From the NCBI GenBank assembly GCA_951213105.1, contig OX578146.1:52594775-52658774 (forward strand): DNA of 64,000 nucleotides. Reading direction: 5' to 3'. The notes beneath the pieces were generated by a model, which had not been told where the DNA came from, did not search any database, and saw only the letters and a list, made by a program, of their open reading frames with translations. The DNA comes from Amaurobius ferox (lineage: Eukaryota; Arthropoda; Arachnida; Araneae; Amaurobiidae). Both the position numbers and the translations under genes were made by a program. Positions 1 to 11,515 of this stretch are shown here, in pieces. The stretch's first letter is position 1. Every line of letters begins with the position of its first letter.

Positions 1-555
1 GAGTATATATGGACAGAAAATACGCAAAAATAAAGCGATTTTAGGAAGGATACAACACTATATATAAATTTTAAAGAGCTTTAAAAATCACGATTTTTAC
101 ACTAGGAAAAAATGACGGATGCGATATTTTATTTTGAAGTGGGTCACGCGATCTCTTCATATAGTATGGGTGTAATTATTATTTTAATTTTTATTTAAAA
201 ATCTACTGAACCTATTTTGTTGAAAAATTTTTTATATATTTTATGGGAAAATTTGAATATTTCCTAAACTTTTCGAAGCAATTTGTGAATTTTAACTTCG
301 CTTAAAAATTATTGAAAAATTAGGTCCCATAGGGTTCAATGTATTTCACTTTTTCAGCTCGGATTCAATTCAAAACTAATTGGGTGATATTATTAATTTA
401 TATTCCCATATATCCCACAGACTGTCTGAACAGTATACTGAAATTTCATTCTGATAAAGTCATTTTTACGGCAGTTATCGTGCGAAAGGACAAACAGACA
501 GACAGAGAGAAAGAAAAAGTCATAAACACTTTTCAACTATGTTGGAAAGTGTTAA
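1..555 (+). mobile_element. Helentron/DINE-like element (HINE), 3' part
   Basis: This is the 3' half of the most abundant repeat in the window. Diagnostic blocks in order are: the conserved block ending 'taggtcccatagggttcaat', a short GACA microsatellite (about 488-505), and a terminal palindrome whose arms are AACACTTTTCAAC and a near-complement ending AAGTGTTAA at 555. The 5' part of the copy lies outside the window. The 74-codon frame at 339-563 is a by-product of the repeat and recurs in each unit, so I do not treat it as a gene. Confidence 0.75.
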
Positions 556-1124
556 AAACATGAAATTATACTTTCCATGCATTAGCGAATACATTGCAAA
601 TTATATTACCTTTCAACATCTATATATAACTTGATTTTCGCATAATTTTTTTTTAATATTGCATGATGATTCTAGGTAATTACTTTTGAATAGTTTTTAA
701 CGTTTATGAAACAAGTTTTAAATCCTTCCTAATCAAAAAATGTGATATTATATTACTGTGAAAAATATATACATAAACATATACGATTGTGGTGGCCGTG
801 AAATCATGATTTTCTTTTCTGTCCACTCAAATAAGAAAGCAATCTCGAAATTTCCAAGTATTTCATTCTATTCATCAGATAATTTCGGTATTATAACTTT
901 CGGCACTTATCCGATAATTTATATTAACATAAACTTTTCTATTAAGCAATAGATTTCCACTAATCAGGAAAGTTTGTTCGTGGACCATTTCCAATAACCG
1001 TACGATTTTGTTAGTGATATTTGGTATAAATGGTAAATGTTTGATATTTTAGAATCAAAATAAAAGACATAGAATAATCCTTTATGGTAATTCAACTACG
1101 ACCACAAAGATAATTTAGATTTAT
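556..1124. other. Transporter gene 3' flank, non-coding
   Basis: AT-rich sequence between the Helentron-like element and the stop codon of the minus-strand transporter gene. It is present in all three units and is diverged in the third. An AATAAA polyadenylation motif on the minus strand overlaps the transporter stop codon (about 1120-1125). I see no convincing gene; the 64-codon frame at 758-952 is lost in unit 3. Confidence 0.5.
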
Positions 1125-2192
1125 TTATAACAAAAGGTACTTTAACTTAGTCCTTGTGTTTGATTCTTCAGGCAACAAAATGAGCCATTTTCTGAATCCA
1201 ATGATACTTATTGAAGCTATGACAAGAAAGGCTCCGCTTATGCTATAAATATCTGGATTTGCATTAAAGAACACAATTTGAAACACCAACGCTACGACGA
1301 TATCCATAGAAGCTTTTATAACTGACACAATACCGAGGGATTCTATTTGAATAGCACGTATTAGAGCGCATTGGCCAATAAAACCGATCACACCAATTGC
1401 CAAAACTGTAATCTGATCCCAACCACAGCGGGGGAAAGCAAAATATGAAACAAATGCATTGATAGCACCATTTTCAACCACACCTATGAAGCCGACATAT
1501 ATGAGCGAAACTGAAAAGTGGACGCCTTTCATTTTTCTCAGTATCACGAAGCTCACAGAAAAAGTGAGAACACTACCCACTGCAGAAGCAAGACCTCCAA
1601 AATAGCTAGAGTCAAGCTCAATAATGCCTTTTTTATTCAAAAGTTCAGGTAAGCGAACTGATAAAAATACCCCACAAAGGGTTATAACTACAGCTAAACC
1701 TTGCACTAGTCCACAAGGCTCCTTCAGGTAGACACGAGCCATGATAGTGATCACGGATGGCATACTTGACATCACAATGGCTGCTTCAGCAAGTGGTAGG
1801 TTTCTGAAAGCTATTAGATTTAAATACAAGGCAGTTGCATTGAGGAAGCCTCTTGTCGCCAACATTACTCTATCGCCTTTAGAACCAAATACTTCTTTGA
1901 CACAATAAACTGCTATAGGAAGACTTCCTATACAAAGTCCAGCGTTCCTCGCGAGAGAAAGTTGGCCTGGGCTCATGTATGATAGCTGTTTCACAAATAC
2001 TGCTGTCGTGGTGAGAAAAATCGAAGCTATTGCTGTATAAAATAATCCTTGGAAAGTTCTACAGTTGTTGAAATGTTTCTGTTTAGTTTTAGGCACATCA
2101 TATACGTTGTGGATGCTTTTTAGTGTGTTTTCAGTAGAATTTGAACTTGCAGGTGTATCCTTCAAGGAGTATACTTTTTTCTTGCGAAACAT
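1125..2192 (-). CDS. SLC35G-like DMT-superfamily transporter, copy 1
   Basis: A 355-residue, intronless integral membrane protein of the drug/metabolite transporter (EamA) superfamily, closest by motif to SLC35G proteins. After a polar N-terminal tail (residues 1-48) come about ten hydrophobic helices in two EamA-like repeats. The first repeat carries the characteristic stretch RNLPLAEAAIVMSSMPSV followed by YLKEP (about residues 128-158); the second ends with a hydrophobic helix and a basic tail (RTKLKYLLL). It starts at a true ATG (CAT at 2190-2192 on the plus strand) and ends in TAA with an overlapping AATAAA. The frame is fully intact, so the gene is probably functional. A candidate splice acceptor lies 41 nt upstream of the ATG, so a 5' UTR intron is likely. 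The substrate is unknown; nucleotide-sugar or other organic solute transport is family knowledge only. The protein is identical to the copy at 9108-10175. Confidence 0.9.
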   Translation of the reverse strand: MFRKKKVYSLKDTPASSNSTENTLKSIHNVYDVPKTKQKHFNNCRTFQGLFYTAIASIFLTTTAVFVKQLSYMSPGQLSLARNAGLCIGSLPIAVYCVKEVFGSKGDRVMLATRGFLNATALYLNLIAFRNLPLAEAAIVMSSMPSVITIMARVYLKEPCGLVQGLAVVITLCGVFLSVRLPELLNKKGIIELDSSYFGGLASAVGSVLTFSVSFVILRKMKGVHFSVSLIYVGFIGVVENGAINAFVSYFAFPRCGWDQITVLAIGVIGFIGQCALIRAIQIESLGIVSVIKASMDIVVALVFQIVFFNANPDIYSISGAFLVIASISIIGFRKWLILLPEESNTRTKLKYLLL

Positions 2193-2228
2193 AGTTGTCC
2201 TTATTTATTTATAGAGCTAGTTGAAGAT

Positions 2229-2262
2229 TTTTCCTAAAAGAGAAGAACAATTCAGTTAAGTA
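2229..2262 (-). other. Candidate 3' splice acceptor in transporter 5' UTR
   Basis: On the minus strand a pyrimidine tract ends TTCTTCTCTTTTAG|GAAAA, with the AG at 2235-2234, 41 nt before the start codon. A branch-point-like TTAAC lies about 20 nt before the AG. The same arrangement is present in unit 2 (about 10217) and in the diverged third unit (about 18203). It suggests an untranslated first exon further right. This is inferred; no transcript evidence is available. Confidence 0.45.
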
Positions 2263-2536
2263 TGGCAGCAGTTTAACATACGAGGTCCGAGATCGGCCAA
2301 GTAACAAGGAGCATGATCTGCCCTTCAACTTTGGATCAGCATACACATTATCAATCAGTAAAAGAAAATCAAATATTATCCTGGTCCACCTGGTCTACAG
2401 GTCCCGCTAGTCGTATCCGGACTTATGTAGTATTAAAAAACAAGAACAACGTTTGATTCAGCGTTGGCCCTTAGATTCGTACACCTGTCCGCGATCACCA
2501 ATTGAACTCGATTTTCTTTTGGTACTAAATAATTCT

Positions 2537-2583
2537 GTAAAACCTATTGACAGAGAAATAGTTCTTTGTCAGTAGGTTTTCAG
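2537..2583. repeat. Inverted repeat (hairpin) upstream of transporter 1
   Basis: The left arm GTAAAACCTATTGACAGAG and the right arm CTTTGTCAGTAGGTTTTC fold into a stem of about 17 bp with a short A/T loop, about 350 bp upstream of the ATG. The stem is kept, with different bases, in the diverged third unit at 18501-18546. It could be a regulatory or RNA structure in the 5' region, or a remnant of a small foldback element. Confidence 0.6.
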
Positions 2584-2752
2584 AATATATTTTTTTTATT
2601 TTACGAACATATAGATAAGCAGAGGAATAACTGAATAACTGCTAGGCCACCTCTGACATGTTACATAACCCTAAATATGCAAATAAACTCATAACTGATT
2701 ATGTAGCAGTGCACTGTCTTGGGCAGCTAAGAAATGAATTTGGGGTACTCAA

Positions 2753-2830
2753 AATCATTTCTTGGTAAATCATATATATAATCATTTCTTGGTAAATCAT
2801 ATATAATCATTTTTGGTAAATCATATATAT
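2753..2830. repeat. Short minisatellite, three units
   Basis: Three tandem units of about 26 bp built on 'atcatttcttggtaaatcat' plus an AT run. The array is present in unit 2 (about 10736-10813) and absent from the third unit, where only a single 'aaatcatatatttggg' remains. It therefore expanded after the old paralogous split. Confidence 0.8.
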
Positions 2831-3531
2831 TTGGGAATGTATGAAATTCTGGAGTCCATTTCAGCGTTGAGGGCCTTAGATAATCGCTTAGTTTGTGTAT
2901 AAGCAAATCTGTTTTAGTGTATATGATTGAGATGTTTTTTGCTGAGTCCTTTTGTGTTCACGAGGGCAAAATTGACCAGAACCTAATACTTAAAGTGGAT
3001 TTTAAACCACTATGAACATTGATTTATAGGTCTCTCCCTCCTACGAACCTGTCACCTTTTGCACAAAAAGTTCAAATACTGAGTTTATTATAAAGCTGGT
3101 GATAAAAAAATTGATTTAATGGTAGAACGTCCTGTTTAAACACCGAATATATGCTTAATTAAAAGCGAAAGTTTCAGTAATAAATCAGCAACAATCTTGA
3201 ATGTCGAAAATTGAGTAGTCAAGATTTAAATTGGATTTTAAGTTGAATTAAAACGTTAGGGGCACGGAACACAACTCTTATTTGTCTGGGGTTTTTTTTT
3301 TGTTTGTTTGTGTATGTTCTTTATTACGGTAATTTAAACATCTAACTCCTTTATAGGTCCCAGTTATATTCTACACTCCGTTTTCAGTAGTAATATTGCG
3401 TATACTTTGCTCAAAGCTATCTTGAGTACATAGTTGGAGTTTATCAGTCTTTTGCATCAAAAGAAACATTCCTCACCGTCAGTTTCTCTCCCCAGCTCCA
3501 GCGATGGGGTGACCAAATCGGTATAAAGTAT
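2831..3531. other. Non-coding upstream flank of transporter 1
   Basis: About 700 bp with no credible reading frame. It is nearly identical in unit 2 and recognisable, though diverged, in unit 3 (about 18725-19412). Homology across all three units shows that the ancestral duplication included this upstream sequence and therefore probably the promoter. One T-rich run near 3287-3305 differs between units 1 and 2. Confidence 0.5.
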
Positions 3532-4878
3532 AACAAGAAAGATCAATCGTGCATAAAGCATTGATTATGAACCACTTTCCAACTGCAATGCAATTTTTTT
3601 AAACATCTCTAAAATGCGATACATTCCTCGGTAATATTTTTAAAATTATCATTATACTACATTAATTTATTATAATTCAAAACTTAAAACTTCATCGAAA
3701 AAAATGAACTTTATTCAAATGACGTCTTTGAAATATTGCCTGGTTTAAACATCTCTAAAAAGCGATACATTCAGCGGTAATATTTTTAACATTATCACAA
3801 TACTACAACAATTTATTATATTTGAAAACTTCATCGAAAACAAATGAGCTTTATTCAAATGACATCATCGAAATATAAATCGCCTGGATCTCTATATAAA
3901 AGCAGCATTTCATTCATAAACTTTTTTTTCCATTCCTCTCATTCATCACAAAACACAATAATTTATTTCATTTAGAAACTTAAAACCATGGAGGTACAAA
4001 TAATTTAACTCTATGCTTAAAACTTCTTCGAAAAAATCGTCTGCTTCTCTGTGTAAAATCAATTGATGTTTCATTCATATCAGCTATATTGCAGTCTCTA
4101 GAGCTAAATTTTGCGCTAAAGAAATGAGCAATTCCTCTACAACTCATCCTACATCTTTTGGTGTTTACATTCTCGATAAGGAAACTTAGGTTTCGTTGTA
4201 GAAATAATCAAAGTTTGATGATCATTTAAACTCAAATATATTACAATTGCTTTGTTTCAGAATGTATATGCACAGAATTTAAGCAAAAATAAAGCGGTTT
4301 TAGGACGGATACAATACTAAATATAAATTAAAAAGAACTTTAAAAATCACGATTTTGACACAAGATGAATTTCATATTTTATTTTGAAGTGGGTCACGTG
4401 ATCTCTTCATATGATATGGGTGAAAGCCCCAGGCCGTCCGGCTCGTCCAGAGGACTTAGAGCAACAAATTTTACGACCGGTCATATGATATGGGTGTAAT
4501 TATTATTTTAATTTTTATTTAAAAAGCTACCGAATATATTTTGCTGAAATGTTTTCATATTTTATGGGAGAATTAGAATATTTCCTAAAACTTTCGAAGC
4601 AATTTGTGAATTTTAAATTAACTTAAAATATGTTTGAAAAATGTAGTTCCATAGGGTTCAATGTATTTCATTTTTCCAACCCGAGTTCTGTCCAAAACTA
4701 ATTGTGTGTTATTATTCATTTATATTTCCATAGGTCCCACAGACCTTCTGAACAACATACTAAAATTTAATTTTGATAAAGTCATTTTTACTGCATTTAT
4801 CGTGCTAACGGACAGACAGACAGCCAGAATGAATGAACAAAGTCATAAACACTTTTCAACTATGTTGTAAAGTGTTAA
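3532..4878 (+). mobile_element. Helentron/DINE-like element (HINE), complete copy
   Basis: Begins AACAAGAAAGATCAATC and ends AAGTGTTAA after the terminal palindrome, so both ends match other complete copies at 21498 and 52998. A subterminal ACTTTCCAAC near the 5' end is an inverted match to the 3' arm GTTGTAAAGTG. Internally there is a partial tandem duplication of the 'atctctaaaatgcgatacat' block (3600-3740 and 3745-3870) and a short GACA tract near 4813. No Rep/helicase coding is present, so the copy is non-autonomous. Unit 2 carries the same copy at 11516-12862. Confidence 0.75.
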
Positions 4879-4879
4879 A

Positions 4880-4995
4880 AATAAGAAAGAACAATGACGC
4901 ATAAAGCATTAATTATAAAACACTTTCCAACTGAAATGCAATTTTATATAAACATCTCTAAAATGCTATACATTCAGAGGTGATATATTTTTGAT
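4880..4995 (+). mobile_element. HINE 5' fragment, head-to-tail with the previous copy
   Basis: Starts at the canonical 5' end (AATAAGAAAGAACAATG...), directly abutting the 3' end of the copy at 3532-4878, then stops after about 115 bp. It is the beginning of a tandem, head-to-tail second element that has been truncated. The same fragment recurs at about 12864-12979. Confidence 0.65.
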
Positions 4996-5734
4996 ATATT
5001 TTTGATTATAATAATATTACTAGGTAATAAAACCCCTTTAGTAGCAGCTTTAAACAATAAATCTGTTTTAATAAAAAATATGTTTTATGCAAAATGGAAA
5101 CGCCTGTATGATACTCTAATTAACATAGACATGTCTATAAGAATTAGGATCACGTGATTAGGAATACGTGATAAATAACTGTTAACTGGTAAACTCACTT
5201 TATTTTTTCCAGTAATTGCAAATGCTTTCAGCACCACCAAGTTTGGGAATCCATGAGCCTGGTACATTATTCTATACTATTCAATATTGAATTAAACTTT
5301 ACTATATGAACTTCTGAGACCACTCTAGTTTGAATAGTTAAGTGCATTAAAATATGTGCATCCAATATGTTAATAATTCTGCAAACATCAATTTTGTAAC
5401 AAACAAAGTTCAGTGTAACAAGTTTATCATCTTCAAAATATCAAGGTCGTTGTTCTGGCCAAAACCCTGTTCTGCATAAATGAACAGTGTGAATGAGACA
5501 GTATGAACATGTGCTCGAAAAAATTGCATCACCCTGAAAAACCCAATATTTTCAAAATAAAATTTTAATATAGCGTAACAAACCCCAATGTTGCATCCTA
5601 TTTTTTGAACATTGATCTTTATCTGAAAATGTCAAGTGTCATCGCCCTCTGGCTATTATTATGGGACGGTAAGCATTACTCCATGTCATCTAAAAAATTT
5701 AACAGAATAATTGTTTTATAAATTATTAAAAATA
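4996..5734. other. Unrecognised non-coding sequence
   Basis: About 740 bp of AT-rich sequence, duplicated in unit 2. Short frames (for example 60 codons at 5085-5267 on the minus strand) lack recognisable motifs. I see no gene or known repeat signature here. Confidence 0.4.
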
Positions 5735-6091
5735 CTTTATTATTAATTATTAATAAAATAAGAATCTCACATATTTATCTTTATTAAATATTTAATAAAA
5801 TAAGAATCTCACATATTTATCTTTACTATCAAATATTTAATAGAAAAAGAATGTCACATATTTATTTCTATTACCAAATATTTAACAAAATAGTAATCCC
5901 ATATATTTATCTTTATTATTAAATATTTAATAAAATAAGAATGTCGCATATTTATCTTTATTATTAAATATGTAATAAAATAAGAATGTCACATATTTAG
6001 TTTTATTATTAAATATTTAATCAAATAATAAAGCCACATATTTCTCTTTATTAATAAATATATAATTAAATGAGAATGTTACATATTTCTC
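5735..6091. repeat. 45-bp AT-rich minisatellite, eight units
   Basis: Eight degenerate units with landmark 'aagaatgtcacatattta' at about 5760, 5802, 5847, 5892, 5937, 5982, 6027 and 6072, so the period is 45 bp (first unit 42). The array is duplicated at about 13718-14074 with the same unit number. It is absent from the third unit. Confidence 0.9.
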
Positions 6092-6429
6092 AATATTTCG
6101 GAATACTTCACACATAGGCATTCCTAAATATATAATGCTTGTGCATTACTGCATACTCTCCTTTCCAATGTATTCCTAAATATTAAACACTTTAACTTTC
6201 CCTTTATAGTATATGTTACTGTCCTTTTCTCCATCAAAGTCGCGGAAGTATGAGGGTGATAGAATGTTTGAAGCACCATTACATTACATGCCAAACTTGA
6301 CGTTCGAGTCGAAACCACTTAATAGGCTTGCCATTAAAACACAATTTATATTAAACAGTTGCTCAATTAAACAAAACATCCTATAAATCAAATAATCAAT
6401 TTTATTTTTTAAACACAGTTAGAAATAAT

Positions 6430-8538
6430 AACAACAAAGATCAATCATGCATAAAGCATTAATTATGAAACACTTTCCAACTGAAATGCAATTTTATTTA
6501 AACATAGCAATTTCATTTAAACAATTTTATTAAACATATTTAAACAACATTGCAATTTTATTTAAACACAATTTTATTTAATATGCGATGCATTCAGTGC
6601 TGATACCTCTCTATATTGAAAAAAGGTAGCTGAAGCCGCCGACGCTGCTGTTTGACAAATTTCGCGTTTCTCAAGATTTTTGTCACGTACCGCAAAATCT
6701 ATAGCATATAAAAATATGAAAGTTGGTACATTTATAGAGTAACATCAGGAGAATGCAGTGATATAAACCGTTTTGCGGTTTAAAATTTAGTTTAGAAAGC
6801 ATTTAATGTCAAAATCAAAGGAAGAGTTTTTGAGCAGCAAGTTCGCATCTTGGACAGACTAACAATAGAAAGACCTCCAATTTTTGTTGGCATGTACCTA
6901 CTTATTGGAATTTTTGCAGGATAGAGTCCTTTTTTTAAAAGTTCGATTTAGTTAATGAGTTAATCAATTTTTTATGCACTTCTGAAGAGAAATTTATCTT
7001 CTCTACGCGCGAAGATTTAATTGGTTGAGACGATTGCTGAGTTATTGAAGAATGAAGGACTGAGTTATTGAAAAATGAAGAACTGAGTTATTGAAGCATT
7101 AGAAACTTAGTAAGTGTAGATATTTATTTCTACACGTAACTACAACGTTGGTAGTGCACTTTAGAAAAGGTGATATGTTGACCATATGACTTATCGTTTA
7201 TCCCGACAAAGAAACAGAGCTTTCGCAACCATTGTTGTCATGAACATCAGGATTTCATTGTTATATTGCACAGCAATTAAATGTTTCATTGTTGTAAATA
7301 TATCTATACTGAAAGCGTAGGAAGTATTGTGAAACTGTATTACAAACCAATAGCAAAATCTACAGTTATGAAATTTTGCCGTTTCTTCCTAATACAATAA
7401 AATATCGTTTTTAATAGCAGGCGGCAAGAAAGTATTCGAGATGCAAGTTCAGCGAGTACCAGGAAGTAGAAAACGACGCCTCCCAACTCACGAAGCTATA
7501 TTCGGAGTTGGCAAATGAAGCGAATTGGGGGCTGAGATTGGTGACATTGTTCGCAAAGTTAAGGGAGTTGGTGAGCGTCAGCTAATAATGAGACGAAGCC
7601 CCTACGTAGATATCACACCTGCGGCGAGCTTCAATTAATGAGTGGCAGTCAATAGAGGGCGGAGTCTCGGGATTTTTCGAGTTTCAGCGATCATGGGACA
7701 CGTAGGCGATCGTGTGCGCCGTCCGAATTGAAAGAAGCTCTACGGATGCTGAATGTAAGTTAATGTTCTCTATGTAAAAGAAATGAATATTTCAATCATA
7801 TCACTTTTATTCCAGACTCCAGAGCTAATTGATTTTACTTGAAAAAATTCAGCAATTCTTATACAGCTCATCTTACAATCACTTGTTTACATTTTGCATC
7901 CATTGAAATTAAGCTTCGTTGTAGAAATAATCAAAGTTTGATGATAATATAAACTAAAAAAATATTGTAATTGCGTTGGCGGAGAGTATATATGGACAGA
8001 AAATACGCAAAAATAAAGCGATTTTAGGAAGGATACAACACTATATATAAATTTTAAAGAGCTTTAAAAATCACGATTTTTACACTAGGAAAAAATGACG
8101 GATGCGATATTTTATTTTGAAGTGGGTCACGCGATCTCTTCATATAGTATGGGTGTAATTATTATTTTAATTTTTATTTAAAAATCTACTGAACCTATTT
8201 TGTTGAAAAATTTTTTATATATTTTATGGGAAAATTTGAATATTTCCTAAACTTTTCGAAGCAATTTGTGAATTTTAACTTCGCTTAAAAATTATTGAAA
8301 AATTAGGTCCCATAGGGTTCAATGTATTTCACTTTTTCAGCTCGGATTCAATTCAAAACTAATTGGGTGATATTATTAATTTATATTCCCATATATCCCA
8401 CAGACTGTCTGAACAGTATACTGAAATTTCATTCTGATAAAGTCATTTTTACGGCAGTTATCGTGCGAAAGGACAAACAGACAGACAGAGAGAAAGAAAA
8501 AGTCATAAACACTTTTCAACTATGTTGGAAAGTGTTAA
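6430..8538 (+). mobile_element. HINE copy with 1.15-kb internal insert, spanning units 1 and 2
   Basis: The canonical 5' end (ACAACAAAGATCAATCATGC) at about 6430 and the 3' palindrome ending at 8538 belong to one element. Homology to other copies breaks at about 6612 and resumes at about 7765 ('tctctatgtaaaagaaatga'). The element crosses the arbitrary unit boundary used here. The same structure is found at 14414-16524. The insert is listed separately. Confidence 0.65.
6612..7760. other. Unrecognised insert inside a HINE
   Basis: About 1.15 kb not found in other HINE copies in this window. The right part (about 7440-7745) is noticeably richer in G+C than its surroundings. A 24-bp motif, 'ctgagttattgaagaatgaa' and variants, is repeated three times at about 7027-7098. 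No long open frame or recognisable protein was found. It is duplicated in unit 2 (about 14596-15745). Confidence 0.5.
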
Positions 8539-9107
8539 AAACATGAAATTATACTTTCCATGCATTAGCGAATACATTGCAAATTATATTACCTTTCAAC
8601 ATCTATATATAACTTGATTTTCGCATAATTTTTTTTTAATATTGCATGATGATTCTAGGTAATTACTTTTGAATAGTTTTTAACGTTTATGAAACAAGTT
8701 TTAAATCCTTCCTAATCAAAAAATGTGATATTATATTACTGTGAAAAATATATACATAAACATATACGATTGTGGTGGCCGTGAAATCATGATTTTCTTT
8801 TCTGTCCACTCAAATAAGAAAGCAATCTCGAAATTTCCAAGTATTTCATTCTATTCATCAGATAATTTCGGTATTATAACTTTCGGCACTTATCCGATAA
8901 TTTATATTAACATAAACTTTTCTATTAAGCAATAGATTTCCACTAATCAGGAAAGTTTGTTCGTGGACCATTTCCAATAACCGTACGATTTTGTTAGTGA
9001 TATTTGGTATAAATGGTAAGTGTTTGATATTTTAGAATCAAAATAAAAGACATAGAATAATCCTTTATGGTAATTCAACTACGACCACAAAGATAATTTA
9101 GATTTAT

Positions 9108-10175
9108 TTATAACAAAAGGTACTTTAACTTAGTCCTTGTGTTTGATTCTTCAGGCAACAAAATGAGCCATTTTCTGAATCCAATGATACTTATTGAAGC
9201 TATGACAAGAAAGGCTCCGCTTATGCTATAAATATCTGGATTTGCATTAAAGAACACAATTTGAAACACCAACGCTACGACGATATCCATAGAAGCTTTT
9301 ATAACTGACACAATACCGAGGGATTCTATTTGAATAGCACGTATTAGAGCGCATTGGCCAATAAAACCGATCACACCAATTGCCAAAACTGTAATCTGAT
9401 CCCAACCACAGCGGGGGAAAGCAAAATATGAAACAAATGCATTGATAGCACCATTTTCAACCACACCTATGAAGCCGACATATATGAGCGAAACTGAAAA
9501 GTGGACGCCTTTCATTTTTCTCAGTATCACGAAGCTCACAGAAAAAGTGAGAACACTACCCACTGCAGAAGCAAGACCTCCAAAATAGCTAGAGTCAAGC
9601 TCAATAATGCCTTTTTTATTCAAAAGTTCAGGTAAGCGAACTGATAAAAATACCCCACAAAGGGTTATAACTACAGCTAAACCTTGCACTAGTCCACAAG
9701 GCTCCTTCAGGTAGACACGAGCCATGATAGTGATCACGGATGGCATACTTGACATCACAATGGCTGCTTCAGCAAGTGGTAGGTTTCTGAAAGCTATTAG
9801 ATTTAAATACAAGGCAGTTGCATTGAGGAAGCCTCTTGTCGCCAACATTACTCTATCGCCTTTAGAACCAAATACTTCTTTGACACAATAAACTGCTATA
9901 GGAAGACTTCCTATACAAAGTCCAGCGTTCCTCGCGAGAGAAAGTTGGCCTGGGCTCATGTATGATAGCTGTTTCACAAATACTGCTGTCGTGGTGAGAA
10001 AAATCGAAGCTATTGCTGTATAAAATAATCCTTGGAAAGTTCTACAGTTGTTGAAATGTTTCTGTTTAGTTTTAGGCACATCATATACGTTGTGGATGCT
10101 TTTTAGTGTGTTTTCAGTAGAATTTGAACTTGCAGGTGTATCCTTCAAGGAGTATACTTTTTTCTTGCGAAACAT
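9108..10175 (-). CDS. SLC35G-like DMT-superfamily transporter, copy 2
   Basis: A 355-codon frame whose predicted protein is identical to that at 1125-2192: polar N-terminus, about ten transmembrane helices, and EamA signature stretches RNLPLAEAAIVMSSMPSV and YLKEP. It has the same true ATG, the same overlapping AATAAA at the stop and the same candidate splice acceptor 41 nt upstream. It is intact, so if the assembly is right the organism carries two functional identical copies, which would raise dosage rather than change specificity. The 5' and 3' flanks are also duplicated, so regulatory sequence was probably copied with the gene. Confidence 0.9.
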   Translation of the reverse strand: MFRKKKVYSLKDTPASSNSTENTLKSIHNVYDVPKTKQKHFNNCRTFQGLFYTAIASIFLTTTAVFVKQLSYMSPGQLSLARNAGLCIGSLPIAVYCVKEVFGSKGDRVMLATRGFLNATALYLNLIAFRNLPLAEAAIVMSSMPSVITIMARVYLKEPCGLVQGLAVVITLCGVFLSVRLPELLNKKGIIELDSSYFGGLASAVGSVLTFSVSFVILRKMKGVHFSVSLIYVGFIGVVENGAINAFVSYFAFPRCGWDQITVLAIGVIGFIGQCALIRAIQIESLGIVSVIKASMDIVVALVFQIVFFNANPDIYSISGAFLVIASISIIGFRKWLILLPEESNTRTKLKYLLL

Positions 10176-11515
10176 AGTTGTCCTTATTTATTTATAGAGC
10201 TAGTTGAAGATTTTTCCTAAAAGAGAAGAACAATTCAGTTAAGTATGGCAGCAGTTTAACATACGAGGTCCGAGATCGGCCAAGTAACAAGGAGCATGAT
10301 CTGCCCTTCAACTTTGGATCAGCATACACATTATCAATCAGTAAAAGAAAATCAAATATTATCCTGGTCCACCTGGTCTACAGGTCCCGCTAGTCGTATC
10401 CGGACTTATGTAGTATTAAAAAACAAGAACAACGTTTGATTCAGCGTTGGCCCTTAGATTCGTACACCTGTCCGCGATCACCAATTGAACTCGATTTTCT
10501 TTTGGTACTAAATAATTCTGTAAAACCTATTGACAGAGAAATAGTTCTTTGTCAGTAGGTTTTCAGAATATATTTTTTTTATTTTACGAACATATAGATA
10601 AGCAGAGGAATAACTGAATAACTGCTAGGCCACCTCTGACATGTTACATAACCCTAAATATGCAAATAAACTCATAACTGATTATGTAGCAGTGCACTGT
10701 CTTGGGCAGCTAAGAAATGAATTTGGGGTACTCAAAATCATTTCTTGGTAAATCATATATATAATCATTTCTTGGTAAATCATATATAATCATTTTTGGT
10801 AAATCATATATATTTGGGAATGTATGAAATTCTGGAGTCCATTTCAGCGTTGAGGGCCTAAGATAATCGCTTAGTTTGTGTATAAGCAAATCTGTTTTAG
10901 TGTATATGATTGAGATGTTTTTTGCTGAGTCCTTTTGTGTTCACGAGGGCAAAATTGACCAGAACCTAATACTTAAAGTGGATTTCAAACCACTATGAAC
11001 ATTGATTTATAGGTCTCTCCCTCCTACGAACCTGTCACCTTTTGCACAAAAAGTTCAAATACTGAGTTTATTATAAAGCTGGTGATAAAAAAATTGATTT
11101 AATGGTAGAACGTCCTGTTTAAACACCGAATATATGCTTAATTAAAAGCGAAAGTTTCAGTAATAAATCAGCAACAATCTTGAATGTCGAAAATTGAGTA
11201 GTCAAGATTTAAATTGGATTTTAAGTTGAATTAAAACGTTAGGGGCACGGAACACAACTCTTATTTGTCTGGGGTTTTGTTTTTTGTTTGTTTGTGTATG
11301 TTCTTTATTACGGTAATTTAAACATCTAACTCCTTTATAGGTCCCAGTTATATTCTACACTCCGTTTTCAGTAGTAATATTGCGTATACTTTGCTCAAAG
11401 CTATCTTGAGTACATAGTTGGAGTTTATCAGTCTTTTGCATCAAAAGAAACATTCCTCACCGTCAGTTTCTCTCCCCAGCTCCAGCGATGGGGTGACCAA
11501 ATCGGTATAAAGTAT

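Larger units (their letters stand above)
1..7983. repeat. Tandem segmental duplication, unit 1
   Basis: The sequence from base 1 recurs starting at 7984 and again at 15968, so this is one unit of a head-to-tail tandem array with a period of about 7.98 kb. Units 1 and 2 differ by only a few substitutions or indels that I could find by eye (for example near 1032, 2876, 2987, 3290, 4067, 5938 and 7437). Each unit carries one SLC35G-like transporter gene on the minus strand plus Helentron-like repeats. Because base 1 already lies inside the unit, the array may continue to the left. Near-perfect identity implies a very recent duplication, gene conversion, or an assembly duplication. Confidence 0.95.

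Noticed and set aside
339..563. Repeated 69-79-codon frames (also 4661, 8322, 12645, 16308, 21283, 58286)
   Set aside because: All lie in the same block of the Helentron-like repeat and run into the GACA microsatellite; lengths vary with the repeat and many copies are broken.
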